A stretch of 64,000 nucleotides of DNA from Sipunculus nudus. Lineage: Eukaryota > Annelida > Sipuncula > Golfingiida > Sipunculidae. The notes beneath the pieces are model-generated. The model worked only from the letters and a program-made list of their open reading frames with translations. It was not told where the DNA came from and made no database searches. How positions within the stretch are numbered: the first letter of the stretch is position 1; each line of letters opens with the position of its first letter. Positions 1 through 11,130 of the stretch are shown piece by piece. The stretch spans positions 69,840,929-69,904,928 of the forward strand of contig CM049312.1 of assembly GCA_026874595.1 (NCBI GenBank), given 5' to 3'. The position numbers and the translations under genes were made by a program.

Positions 1-753
1 TTTAAAAAGCGTTTTCAGTATATAATTATTCAATATAAATTATTCTAACACACTGCACATAAAAAAAACATAAAATTTACTTGAAAATCATTAGTATGAG
101 TACATAATGTAAATTATACTGTGTCCTTAAGGGGTCATTTTCCCAAAATTCCTGAGAAATTTGTCATTAATTCTCCAAGGGGCTATCACTGCACCATCGA
201 TCAAAAATTACAGGAACGATGCAAGAATGGGTAATATGCTCGTCGTGTATAAGTGTCATACCGTCATATGTAATTTTAAATCAAGATTTTGACAAATGCA
301 AACATTATGAATAAATGTCATCAAAAACTTTGGGCATCATGTGATGGAAGAGAGTATAGCTAGTGTGTTTTGCTTTACTGACTAATTCCATTACTTCGTC
401 CTCTGTATTCCAGCCAATCAGATCTATAAAATAATAAAAACACCATACAATAATTCTCTTCACAACCAATGATAGTCAAGATTGTACATGCTAAAACACC
501 TTTGAATTTAAGTTAGTTATTAACCAAGTCTGCATAACTCTGCATTTCCTGAAACATGGTGAAGGTGGTTTTCACTGTTGTAGAGTAAAATTAGTGTTCC
601 TGTTTTTTTTCCATAATTTGTACATACGTTGTGTTGTTTTATTGAGTTTGTGCATGTATGTTTTATATATATATCCTAAATTTGTAGATATTTATTGTGG
701 TTTTGTGGTTATATTTATGTTGTGTATTTGTTTTCCGCCGCTTCCCTCCAAAG
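1..753. other. No gene seen; probable intron upstream of the RS exon
   Basis: AT-rich sequence without a convincing coding frame. It ends in a pyrimidine-containing stretch and an AG at 752-753 that would serve as the splice acceptor of the RS exon starting at 754. If that exon is real, this is the 3' part of an intron whose upstream exons lie left of the window. Confidence 0.4.
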
Positions 754-952
754 GTCACGAGGATATTACAGCAGCAGCAGACATCATAGAAGAAGGTCAA
801 GCTCGAGGTCAAGGTCACCTCGTTCCCGGTCTAGGTCACGATATCGTTCTTATTCAAGATCACCATCTAGGTCTCGGTCCCGTTCCTATCACAGATCAGG
901 TCGCAGAAGGTCAAGGTCACCTTACAGCAGACGTTACAAAGACAGATACTAA
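754..952 (+). CDS. Terminal exon encoding an RS (arginine/serine) domain, probable SR-type splicing factor
   Basis: Frame: the first base completes a split codon, then 65 sense codons run to TAA at 950-952. The peptide is almost entirely Arg and Ser, with RSRS runs, scattered Tyr and SPRSRSRS-type blocks, and ends in YKDRY. Known of the family: such tails occur in SR splicing factors, where SR-protein kinases phosphorylate them in the nucleus and they mediate protein contacts during spliceosome assembly. The start is taken at 754 because a CTCCAAAG acceptor precedes it and the frame upstream loses RS character at that point. No RNA-recognition motif is in the window, so the N-terminal part must lie further left. 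No AATAAA was seen close downstream. A second RS exon with the same entry phase lies at 8958. The alternative is an RS tail on another nuclear protein (Tra2, cyclin L or RNPS1 type), so no symbol is given. Confidence 0.5.
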
Positions 953-1787
953 AGCGTGCAGCGGAAGCCATCGTATGGTATTCATACTTTCACATATCCT
1001 GCTCAGTCCTTGCTTCCTGCCCACTAACAAATTAACATGTGGCCGCAATGCTACTTTTAATAGAAAAGGGATGTAGTTCCAGTTTAGACTAATCCACAGT
1101 TCTCAATAATGATCAAATTTACTGTGTAAAGCAGACCCCTCATGGTGCCTTTAATTTTTACGATTTTCCATGCTGCAGTATGATTATGATATGATTTGCT
1201 GCGACAGTTTAAACAATCAACAGCAAATTGTGATAACACAGCACACGGATGACCTGTCATGTCACCTGCCTTGATCTCCTACCCTTGTGACTGTCCTTCG
1301 TGGAATCAGATTCTGGAATTCATTAACAATAGTTAATGGAACTGCTCCTCACATTTATGCTATGAATTCCCATGATTCCTTGCAAATATATATGATTCCT
1401 ATGATATACCACAATACTGCCAGAATATTTTCAATTTGTTGTAAAGACCATTTTGTATGATTCCTTTTTATTTCCCATGCTACATATTCTTTCAGCCTGT
1501 TGTGACAGATATCATGCATTATTGGTATCCTTACACAGTGTTCATACAAACAGTATGAAAAATTAAAAAATCATAGGGCACCATATGAGGCCTGCTATGG
1601 ATAATCATCTACTGACAAATTGATCATGATTGATCCAGATAAGGATTTAGGAGATCTTTTACTAACATCTTTAAATATATCTAGAGCTAACAAAGTAACC
1701 CATTTAATATACTGAATATTATATATATATATTATATATCTATTGAAATGGAACATGCCCTCCATAGACATTAAGGACCATAGGACC
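953..1787. other. No gene seen; 3' flank of first RS exon
   Basis: If the RS exon is terminal, its 3' untranslated region begins here, but I found no clear AATAAA. A short TATATA tract lies near 1720. No open frame with protein-like composition was seen. Confidence 0.35.
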
Positions 1788-2279
1788 CATAAATCCTATA
1801 ATATTTTGACAGATTACACATAAATCCTATAATATCTTAACAGAGGTATATATAAATCCTATTGTCTTTTGATAGATGTACGCATAAATCCTATAATCTT
1901 TTGAAAGATGTACACATAAATCCTATAATCTTTTGACAGACAGACATGGATCCTGTAATCTTTTGACAGACACTAAAATTCTATAATCTGTTGACAGATG
2001 CACAAAAAATTATTATAATCTTTTTACAGATGTACACATAAATCCTATAATCTTTTGACAGACAGACAGACATAAATTCTATAATCTTTTGACAGACAGA
2101 CACATAAACCCTATAATCTTTTGACAGATTTACACATAAATCCTATAATCTTTTGACAGATGTTCACATAAATCCTATAATCTTTTAACAGACGGACACA
2201 TAAATCCTATAATCTTTTGACAGACGCATGCATAAATCCTATAATCGTTTGACTGACGTACACAAATCCTATAATCATT
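1788..2279. repeat. 32-bp satellite array, left part
   Basis: About 15 degenerate units with the core CATAAATCCTATAATCTTTT followed by GACAGATGTACA, spaced by about 32 bp. Units differ by substitutions and small indels. The array stops in mid-unit (CCTATAATCATT) at 2279, where a different element begins, and resumes at about 4019. Confidence 0.88.
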
Positions 2280-4018
2280 GTATCCCCAGACAAAGTCGGG
2301 GGATACTATGTTTTCATACCGGTCCCGCCGCCGCTGCCGCCGCATATAAATCTTGTTGGCGCGATAACCCAAAAAATATTTCACGGAACTTTACCAAACT
2401 TGGTATATGTATAGATATGGGTAAGAGGACGACGCCTATTTAAAATGAGGTCATGACCTTTACTAGGAGAGTGTCCTTGACCTTGAATAGGTCCAATTTT
2501 GGGGAAAATCACACAAATTCTTTAATATCTCAAGAAATCTTGCATGGATTTATCCCAAAATCAAGTTGATGGAAGATCATGGATAGGGTTGTCATGTTCC
2601 AGAAACTGGTGGCGCCACCTATTATTCTTTACTTGTTTTCTTGCCGTTTAATACCCCCAAATTTGCCACCTTACAGTACTGTGAGCATTATAAGTCAAAA
2701 ACTAATGGACAGATTTCTTTTATATTATGCATATACATAGGTATGGGTTATGGGATGATGTTTATTTAAATTGGGGTCATGACCTTTCCTATGATAGTGG
2801 CCTTGACCTTGAATATTGCCATATATGGTGAAAATCACACACCTCTTATGATATCTCCAGTGTTGATAGCCATATGGATTTCAAACATGACTTATGTATG
2901 GCCCACCACTAAAGTGAGAACTCTATAGGTTCTAGGGTGATGAGGTCAAAGGTCAAGGTCAATGGACTGGCATTTTAAAAGATACTGTGGATGCATTTTA
3001 AGCCAAACTTTCATCCTAGGTCTTCCATCTTGAATATATAGCTCACTTGCCAATAGTGGATGATCCATATAAATTTTGGGGTCACAAGGTCAAAGGTCAA
3101 GGCCACAGGAGCTATCTGTCCAAAAATTAGTTTCTGGCTGATAATTCCTGCTTTTATTGATGTATTGATTTCAAACTTGACCTATATATGTCCCATTGAA
3201 AAAGCAAGACTCCAATTGATTTTGGGGTCATGAGGTCAAAGGTCAAGGTCACAGGACGCATCTTTAAAAAGATTGTGGATGCATTTTCAGCCAAACAATT
3301 CATCTCAGATCTTTCATCTTGCACATATAGTTTACCTGCCAAGAGTGTAAGACCCCTATCAATTTTGAGGTCACAAGGTCAAAGGTGAAGGTCACAGGAG
3401 CCATCTGTCCAAAAATTAGTTTCTGGATGATAATTCCTGCTTTTATTGATGTATGGATTTCAAACTTGACTTGTTTATGTCCCATTGGAAAAGCAAGACC
3501 CAAATTGATTTTGGGGTCATGAGGTCAAAGGTCAAGGTCACCGGACACATCTTTAAAAAGATGTGGATGCATTTTCAGCAAAACATTTCATCTCAGATCT
3601 TTCATCTTGCACATATAGTTCACCTGCCAAGAGAGGAAGAACCCTATCAATTTTGAGGTCACAAGGTCAAAGGTGAAGGTCACAGGAGCCATCTGTCCAA
3701 AAATTAGTTTCTGGATGATAATTCCTTCTTTTATTGATGTATGGATTTCAAACTTGACTTGTATTTGACCCATTGGAAAAGCAAGACCCAAATTGATTTT
3801 GGGGTCATGAGGTCAAAGGTCAAGGTCACAGGACACATCTTTAAAAAGATCAAGGTCACAGGACCAACATCTTCAACAAGATTGTGGATTGTTAGATGGA
3901 AGAAACAATAAATATGCCAAGTGTCAGTATATGCTGCTAAAAATGGGGGTCTATTCTTAAAGGGGGGGCCTACTATGTCTGGGGATACTCTGGCACCTGC
4001 GGTGCCAAGAAATGTCTA
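2280..4018. mobile_element. Element inserted into the 32-bp satellite, with a terminal inverted repeat and tandem core
   Basis: The 12-bp sequence GTATCCCCAGAC at 2280-2291 is perfectly inverted at 3977-3988 (GTCTGGGGATAC). A short tail with the hairpin GGCACC-TGC-GGTGCC follows before the satellite resumes near 4019. Inside are a GGTGGCGCCACCT motif at about 2609 and a tandem core rich in AGGTCA. No transposase was seen, so it would be non-autonomous. The superfamily is not assigned. Confidence 0.6.
2930..3870. repeat. Tandem core of about 288 bp per unit, rich in AGGTCA
   Basis: Unit anchors GATTTTGGGGTCATGAGGTC recur at 3218, 3507 and 3795, giving a period of 288-289 bp, with a more diverged copy before. 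Each unit holds two half-units that both contain an AGGTCA cluster followed by GTCACAGGA. The last unit is truncated near 3870. Confidence 0.8.
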
Positions 4019-4323
4019 GTTTGACAGATGAACACATAAATCCTTTAATCTTTTGATAGAGGGACACATAAATCATATTATTTTTGACAGACAGACACAT
4101 AAATCCTATAATCTGTTGACAGATGCACACATAAATCCTATAATCTTTTGGCAGTCTTACACATAAATCATATAATCATTTGACATATGCACACATAAAT
4201 CCTATAATATTTTGACAGATGTCTTAATCCTATAGTTTTTGGCAGACATATACATAAATCCTATAATCTTTTGACAGATGAACACATACATCCTATAACC
4301 TTTTGACAGACGTACACATAAAT
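4019..4323. repeat. 32-bp satellite array, right part
   Basis: Continuation of the array at 1788-2279 beyond the inserted element, about nine further units. The last unit forms the left breakpoint of the 1,299-bp tandem duplication that starts at 4294. Confidence 0.85.
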
Positions 4324-5592
4324 ACGTTGACCGAATTTGTAATTTTGATTATCATGTCTTCCAAAGAGATCACAAAACAACACAGCACAGGGACAACATC
4401 GAACTTCCCAACGCCACTTCATCCTGGTCATTTCAAGTTTCTGCTCTGCAACATTTGGTCACCAGTTACTGGACTCTTATTTTGTCACTTTTTCGTTGTC
4501 AAAGGAGCTGACTGGGCATCAGACACAGTCTGGGCAAACAGTTCATCTGGATCTGGAATGCCAACTCACTTCCAGATGCTGATGAACATCATCATGTCAT
4601 GTATTACAGACTTCTGATTAAAAGAAAGATTCCTAAATTAAAAAAAAATGCACTCTCCATTACATAGATATGATTGAGTACACCCCATACACATTGGTCA
4701 TGCAACATTTGTTCTATAACTCCTTCCACTTTACCCACTGCCTCCTGTAAGAGAATTTCCAGAGCAGGCACCATGAAAGTTGGCACAGGGCAAGGAATGC
4801 TCCAACTAATGTGATTTGGGCTTTTTGGGTCAGATCCCAGTTTGAAACTGGCAATACTCATTACAAATTCACCCACAAATACATAAAAAGAGTGTCATTG
4901 AAAACTTTAAATTTCAATCACGTGCAGTTTTGAAGAACTATCATTAAAAACATTTTAATTTTTCAATAATAGTGATTTGGATTGCCCTGAACTTTTCTGT
5001 GCATGTTTATACTTGTCAGCCTCTTTAATTCCTTCACTCCTGAGTGCAATCATATTGCAGTTTACCTTCATCAGACCAGAATGTCCCATAAGTCACTAGA
5101 TCTTGTATGCTCCCGTATTATATAAAATAATGTAAAGTTTTTGTACTCTTTGCAGGAAAATTAAAGGTAAGTATGGTTTAAAAAAAGCCAGATGTCATTT
5201 ATGGCTGGGTTCATCATGCTGAATAATTCTTTAAAATCCTTAAGTGTAAAAGTTACATTAAGGTAGAATCTATGGCCAAAAAATTTGTTTGAAAATCAGT
5301 CCAAAAATGTTTTAAATTTATATTAAACCCCATTAATATATTATTTTTAACTTGATGCAATGTTCTCTCTGATGGTTACCGGGTATACATATTTCTGAAA
5401 TTATCAAAATGAAAAAAAATAGTATGCAGTTTCAAATGCAGCATGCCACTTTTTGGTGGGCTGATATTAAACTACATGACACTATTACCAGGTATGTATT
5501 GAACTACCTTAAACCTTAAATTTGATATTTTAATTCAACAAAAACAATTTCAATATTAAACAAGAAAGATGCATGGTAGAGATATTTTCATG
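4294..5592. repeat. 1,299-bp tandem duplication, copy 1
   Basis: Starts inside a 32-bp satellite unit (TATAACCTTTTGACAGAC) and is repeated head-to-tail at 5593. By eye the copies look identical, including a 104-codon plus-strand frame and a 90-codon minus-strand frame that match no family I recognise. I do not call these frames genes. Confidence 0.95.
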
Positions 5593-6891
5593 TATAACCT
5601 TTTGACAGACGTACACATAAATACGTTGACCGAATTTGTAATTTTGATTATCATGTCTTCCAAAGAGATCACAAAACAACACAGCACAGGGACAACATCG
5701 AACTTCCCAACGCCACTTCATCCTGGTCATTTCAAGTTTCTGCTCTGCAACATTTGGTCACCAGTTACTGGACTCTTATTTTGTCACTTTTTCGTTGTCA
5801 AAGGAGCTGACTGGGCATCAGACACAGTCTGGGCAAACAGTTCATCTGGATCTGGAATGCCAACTCACTTCCAGATGCTGATGAACATCATCATGTCATG
5901 TATTACAGACTTCTGATTAAAAGAAAGATTCCTAAATTAAAAAAAAATGCACTCTCCATTACATAGATATGATTGAGTACACCCCATACACATTGGTCAT
6001 GCAACATTTGTTCTATAACTCCTTCCACTTTACCCACTGCCTCCTGTAAGAGAATTTCCAGAGCAGGCACCATGAAAGTTGGCACAGGGCAAGGAATGCT
6101 CCAACTAATGTGATTTGGGCTTTTTGGGTCAGATCCCAGTTTGAAACTGGCAATACTCATTACAAATTCACCCACAAATACATAAAAAGAGTGTCATTGA
6201 AAACTTTAAATTTCAATCACGTGCAGTTTTGAAGAACTATCATTAAAAACATTTTAATTTTTCAATAATAGTGATTTGGATTGCCCTGAACTTTTCTGTG
6301 CATGTTTATACTTGTCAGCCTCTTTAATTCCTTCACTCCTGAGTGCAATCATATTGCAGTTTACCTTCATCAGACCAGAATGTCCCATAAGTCACTAGAT
6401 CTTGTATGCTCCCGTATTATATAAAATAATGTAAAGTTTTTGTACTCTTTGCAGGAAAATTAAAGGTAAGTATGGTTTAAAAAAAGCCAGATGTCATTTA
6501 TGGCTGGGTTCATCATGCTGAATAATTCTTTAAAATCCTTAAGTGTAAAAGTTACATTAAGGTAGAATCTATGGCCAAAAAATTTGTTTGAAAATCAGTC
6601 CAAAAATGTTTTAAATTTATATTAAACCCCATTAATATATTATTTTTAACTTGATGCAATGTTCTCTCTGATGGTTACCGGGTATACATATTTCTGAAAT
6701 TATCAAAATGAAAAAAAATAGTATGCAGTTTCAAATGCAGCATGCCACTTTTTGGTGGGCTGATATTAAACTACATGACACTATTACCAGGTATGTATTG
6801 AACTACCTTAAACCTTAAATTTGATATTTTAATTCAACAAAAACAATTTCAATATTAAACAAGAAAGATGCATGGTAGAGATATTTTCATG
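5593..6891. repeat. 1,299-bp tandem duplication, copy 2
   Basis: Same sequence as 4294-5592, shifted by exactly 1,299 bp. A TA dinucleotide is shared at the junctions (CATG/TATAACC against CATG/TAGTTAA), which is microhomology at the breakpoint. Confidence 0.95.
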
Positions 6892-7146
6892 TAGTTAAAT
6901 ATCAGCCCATTAAAGAGGGACTTGTTTTACTGATTGCTTAAAGTAGACCAGTGTTTGAAAGTAAAATATTTGTATAAATGTTAAAATATAAGATGAAAAT
7001 AAATGTAAATTGAAAAAAAAAATTGTGTATACCATCAGCACAAACATTGTACCAGGTTTAGAATGATATCTAATTTGAGTCAAATATTAATTTTAAATGA
7101 ATTTTTGTTTGATTTTGAATGAGGGTCTTTACCCAGCAATGTTACC

Positions 7147-7592
7147 TTAAAGGTGCCCATTCACCTACCTTTTGACAAAGAATTTATGTGATTTCTAGCT
7201 TCCTCTTGTATATGTTGATGATCTAAGGGTAATTATGGTTACCGTGCAGAATGTAAGAACTTTTTTTATCAACAATGTGTTTGTAAACACAGCTTTGTTG
7301 ACAAATGGGAACAACATGTAATCTAAGGTGGTAGGTTGCATATAGTTAATGGAAGAAAGGGTACTTGTTGCAAAGTGCTATTTAAAAAGCTCTGGCTTAT
7401 CTGACTTGTCGAAAGATGCCCTTGTTGAATTTGTTATACTTGGCGGGCCCCTACATATTATAAACACGTTGATATAAACAAAACAAGCAGCCTGTGTGTG
7501 GTGATGTCCACATATTCCGGCCTATATTTATAAAAGCTCCAAGGGATAACCTTAAGTTTATAAAGGTCAAATAGGTGACTTGGCCCCTTTGA
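7147..7592. mobile_element. MITE with TTAA ends, copy 1
   Basis: Left end TTAA-AGGTGCCCATTCACCTA, right end the imperfect complement (TAGGTGACTTGGCCCCT-TTGA). The second copy at 38770-39264 has intact TTAA at both ends. TTAA target duplications are known for piggyBac-type elements; the superfamily here is an inference. Both copies contain a conserved GTTGATATAAACAAAACAAG block. No transposase. Confidence 0.7.
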
Positions 7593-8550
7593 AAAGATCA
7601 TTGAACTTTTCTCTGATTGCTTGCTATGGCAGACCAAAAGGAGCAAGGCATGGTCAATCTGTTGACAAAATCTTATATTTGTAGACTAGATTTGTGTATG
7701 AAAATGATGAATAAAAGGAAGAGGTTTACTTGGCTGAAGGCTGGTAAAGGATGCCCTGCAAAAAAGGCTTTCAGAATCCAAATCTTCGTCCTTGAAAAAC
7801 ATTCAAAGGACCTTCAGAATGTGTCAGAACCCTGTATGTGCTATGATTGGCATCTGGCAATTTTAATGTTATTGTTAGTATAATAAGATTTTTAAATTAT
7901 ATACCAGATAAATTAATACTTATATTGTTGTTATTAATTCTTATACAGCATTCAGTAAATCAAGCTAATGTTTTTCAGATCTCAAGTATCTCAAACATTT
8001 CTTTAGGAAATTATGTAGATTTTTTTTGAAAATACATTAAGAAAACACAATATTTTAAAAGTGATAATTGTTGGAGATATCAAATTATGTTGGGGACCAC
8101 AAGTTATATTTGAAATTACAGCAAAGCATCGTTTATCAGAAAAATGTGTTAGAATTACTGCTCAATGGTTGCCAAAAACAAACGTAGACCTGAAATTATG
8201 AAGCTGTTAAAGAATTAACCTTGGCAACAACATTTTTTTCTCATGCTTTCCATCAATTTAATCAATATATTATTTAAAATACATCGAAATGATTGCTAAT
8301 TTATCCTTCAGAAATAAATGTAGCTGCATTTCTTATCTCTGCTTATCTCTGTATATTTGCTTGGAATTGGATAATCTTTTATATAAACTTTTCCAGATTT
8401 TTGTGCATTGTTCAAATTTCGGATAAGCAATCAGATTTTAAGTTCTCAATTATCAGTCTTAGATTAACGATTTTTTTAGATAAATGGTGTTCGGGTGAAC
8501 AATGCTTTACTGTTAATTAAAAGTCGTGTATCCACTTCAGTGTCTTTAAC
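7593..8550. other. No gene seen
   Basis: AT-rich sequence. An 88-codon frame at 7617-7883 has no recognisable domain and no supporting splice or polyadenylation context. Confidence 0.4.
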
Positions 8551-8911
8551 CAGATGTGGGTAAACTTTTCAGCCTGAGGGCCACAAGGAACCAGGATATA
8601 AGTTTTCTGGAGGGCTACATTTGATAATGAAAATCCCTAAATATCAATTAAAATTCAAGTATTATTCTTAAAAGATTATTATTTGGTACTGATTAAACAA
8701 ATATAAAGAAAGTAACTCATATAACTGAATAATATAAATTAATGGTCAATCAATCAATATAGCCATTTTCTGTTAACATAATGGCCACAAAATCACATCA
8801 AAGTCTTGATATTAATATTTGCAGTGCAAGAAACCATAAACTGATATCAACGTTTAAAAACATTTGCATGTTGCATTATGTGGCTGGCAGGTTGTAGTTT
8901 GCCCACCCGTG
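8551..8911. mobile_element. hAT-like MITE
   Basis: Left end CAGATGTGGGTAAACTTTTC followed by AGCCTGAGGGCCACA; the right end, read in reverse complement, is CACGGGTGGGCAAACT with a similar GCCAGCCACA block. This is the CAGxGGTGGGCAAACT type known from hAT-derived short elements. The 361-bp length has no room for a transposase. An 8-bp target duplication is not clear. Confidence 0.6.
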
Positions 8912-8957
8912 TCATACTTCAATGTCATGGTTTTGAGTGTGGTTCATTTGTTTCCAG

Positions 8958-9126
8958 TGCAAGAAAGAGACCAACTCCCTACTACCGGCCCAGTCCTCCA
9001 ACCCCCAGCAGCATCAGCAGTTGGGATTCAGATCGTTCCTACAGTAGGTCAAGGTCACGATCAAGGTCACGACATCGGCGGAGCAACAGCAGGCGCAGTC
9101 GAAGCTGGAGTTATTCCCGGAGATGA
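8958..9126 (+). CDS. Second terminal exon encoding an RS domain, probable SR-type splicing factor
   Basis: A TTTGTTTCCAG acceptor ends at 8957. The first base completes a split codon, then 55 sense codons run to TGA at 9124-9126. The peptide starts ARKRPTPYYRPSPPTPSS and continues into an Arg/Ser-rich tail ending SWSYSRR. The Pro/Tyr-rich linker before the RS tail resembles the hinge between an RNA-recognition motif and an RS domain in SR proteins; that is inference. Entry phase equals that of the RS exon at 754, so both could follow the same upstream exon as mutually exclusive last exons. The acceptor lies 46 bp downstream of a hAT-like MITE. No RNA-binding domain is in the window, and the exact family member cannot be named. 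Confidence 0.55.
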
Positions 9127-9635
9127 TAACACTTCTGAGACTGCAAAATCATGCATATCTGTGAAAACCAAGCATAATACCTAATTTAAATTGTAAAAAA
9201 ATAATTTGCAAGTGCTGTGGTGAATGTTATTTATTGATTATAAACAGCTGAATTGTAAAATTTTTTAATTTAATTGTTAACTATTAACTCGCTGATAGAC
9301 ATTGATTTTGGAAGCAACCACACTAAGTATTAGTGTACCACTAATTGTATAAATTGTCAGTTGTAAGAGGTGTGACATTCACAATATTACGGATTGTTTG
9401 TCTCAGTCTAGCAGCTTCAATGCACATGGGTGTATGATGTGGTCACTACATATACAGAAAATATTTCACACACACAAACATACATGTAGCCCCTACTTTT
9501 TATATTGTGTAAATGGTGGATAATACATTGCCATCACGCTTGGCAAGAATATACATTCCAAGAAATGCACACCTGCCTGTGCGAATGTTTATATAATCAG
9601 GGATGGATCCTTAGATGTAAATGACCTCGATGCGC
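9127..9635. other. Probable 3' untranslated region and flank of the second RS exon
   Basis: No coding frame. No canonical AATAAA was found near the stop codon; AT-rich variants occur (for example ATTATAAA near 9238). The transcript end is therefore unknown. Confidence 0.3.
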
Positions 9636-9711
9636 GACCTTGAACGTTATGTATGACCTTGAATTTTATGTATGACCTTGAACTTTATGCATGACCTTGA
9701 ACTGTTTGTAT
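9636..9711. repeat. 19-bp minisatellite, four copies
   Basis: GACCTTGAACGTTATGTAT and variants start at 9636, 9655, 9674 and 9693. From the second copy on, each holds TGACCTTGA, the complement of TCAAGGTCA. Confidence 0.9.
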
Positions 9712-11044
9712 GTATGGGATTGAGAATATTCCGTAGAGCAGAAATATTATAAAAAAAGTGACTTACTTTATAGTGTCAGAAAGTGACCAAAGTACGATAA
9801 ATTTGTGGTAACAATTGAAAGACGCCCCCCCCCCTAAAAAAATACTTGCACTATATATTCAAGTTTCTGATTCATTTTTAATGAAGAAAGGCGTCCTTCG
9901 GAATAAACAATTAAATGAATACGATTTGCTTCAAAGTTGTGCTGGAAGGGAGAGCCAAATATGGACTTGTGCAGTTGAAAGTTACATGTATAACCAAATT
10001 AGTCTCCAGTACTCTTAGTCCTGACGAAAGTCTGTATGATTTCAGATTTACTCTAACAAACAAAAATAATCATCAGTTAAGAAATGTATTCACACACAGG
10101 ATGTGGTTACTCTCTTATTGATTAATCTCCGATAACTTATAGTAATGGACACATTGCTGGGAGTTTGGCTGGCGTTGATTGCCTTTTGGGACAAGGAAGA
10201 AAAATCAGCTTTATTTTGTCTTCATTTTGGGCAAATTCTCAAATAATTGGCCAGACGGATGGGGTAAACATTTGCTAGTGAAAGAAATAGTTAACACATC
10301 CAGACTTTGGCTGAACGGGCGTGGCTTTTTCAACTTTTTTTTCAGTCTGGTGTGATAAGACTTTAATTGGACCAAAAAATATTTTACACCAATCAAGAAT
10401 TTCTTGTTTGCTTCATTACAAGTCGTAGTTCTCTGGAGGAAAAAAATATGAGTTTGTTTTTTTAAATTCCTCAACACAGGGCGCAGACATAAGACGATTT
10501 AAATGTTATACACGTGTATATGGTATATCACATGGCCTTCACATGGGTTCAATGTAGGCTGGTTTCCTGTCCAATTTATGTTGTACACTACTGTAAGGAA
10601 AAGTTATTGGACACGAAACAAGTCTACGTTTAAATGTTGGGTCTGTTTAATATGGTCTTTATTGCATTTACTCAAATGCCTGAACTGTGATTCATTTGCT
10701 GGTTATATACAGTCAGTTTTGTATTTATTCAACGTAAAATATGACCAGGCAGAAATGAAATACATAGGTCGATAGGCTCAGATGGGTTGTACATACGGTG
10801 TATGGTTACTTTTGTATACAGTATACATTTTGTATAATTAATTGTTGTACCATGTACAATTGTGTACCATGTACAATTTTACTCCGGCATGTTGCTCTGT
10901 ACCTGCTGATGGTTTAAGTAGTAAACTTGTAGAACATATTTTTGCGTTATGTTATTAAATGCCACGTAACCTTTTTGGTCTAGTCTTGCAGATTATTGTG
11001 GAGTCTCGTTTCCATTACACGAAGCGCTAATTATATCAAAATAT
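9712..11044. other. No gene seen
   Basis: Contains a C tract near 9826 and a short direct repeat of GTACCATGTACAATTGT near 10850. Open frames here have no protein-like composition or splice support. Confidence 0.4.
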
Positions 11045-11130
11045 ATCTAACTAGAAATTTGCAGTCAGAGAGCTCAAACCTCCGCCAAGGCAGCTCATTG
11101 CCCCCATATGGCATTGTCAGAAATGCAGCA

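Noticed and set aside
594-1076. 160-codon plus-strand frame over the first RS exon
   Set aside because: It reads the RS exon in another frame; the Arg/Ser frame has the convincing composition and acceptor phase.
2930-3870. Genuine regulatory promoter in the AGGTCA cores
   Set aside because: The motifs are part of a dispersed repeat present at several places; binding potential is reported as a finding, not called as a promoter.
4303-6175. 104- and 90-codon frames present in both copies of the 1,299-bp duplication
   Set aside because: Identity between copies follows from the duplication itself; the peptides match no known family and lack splice or polyadenylation context.
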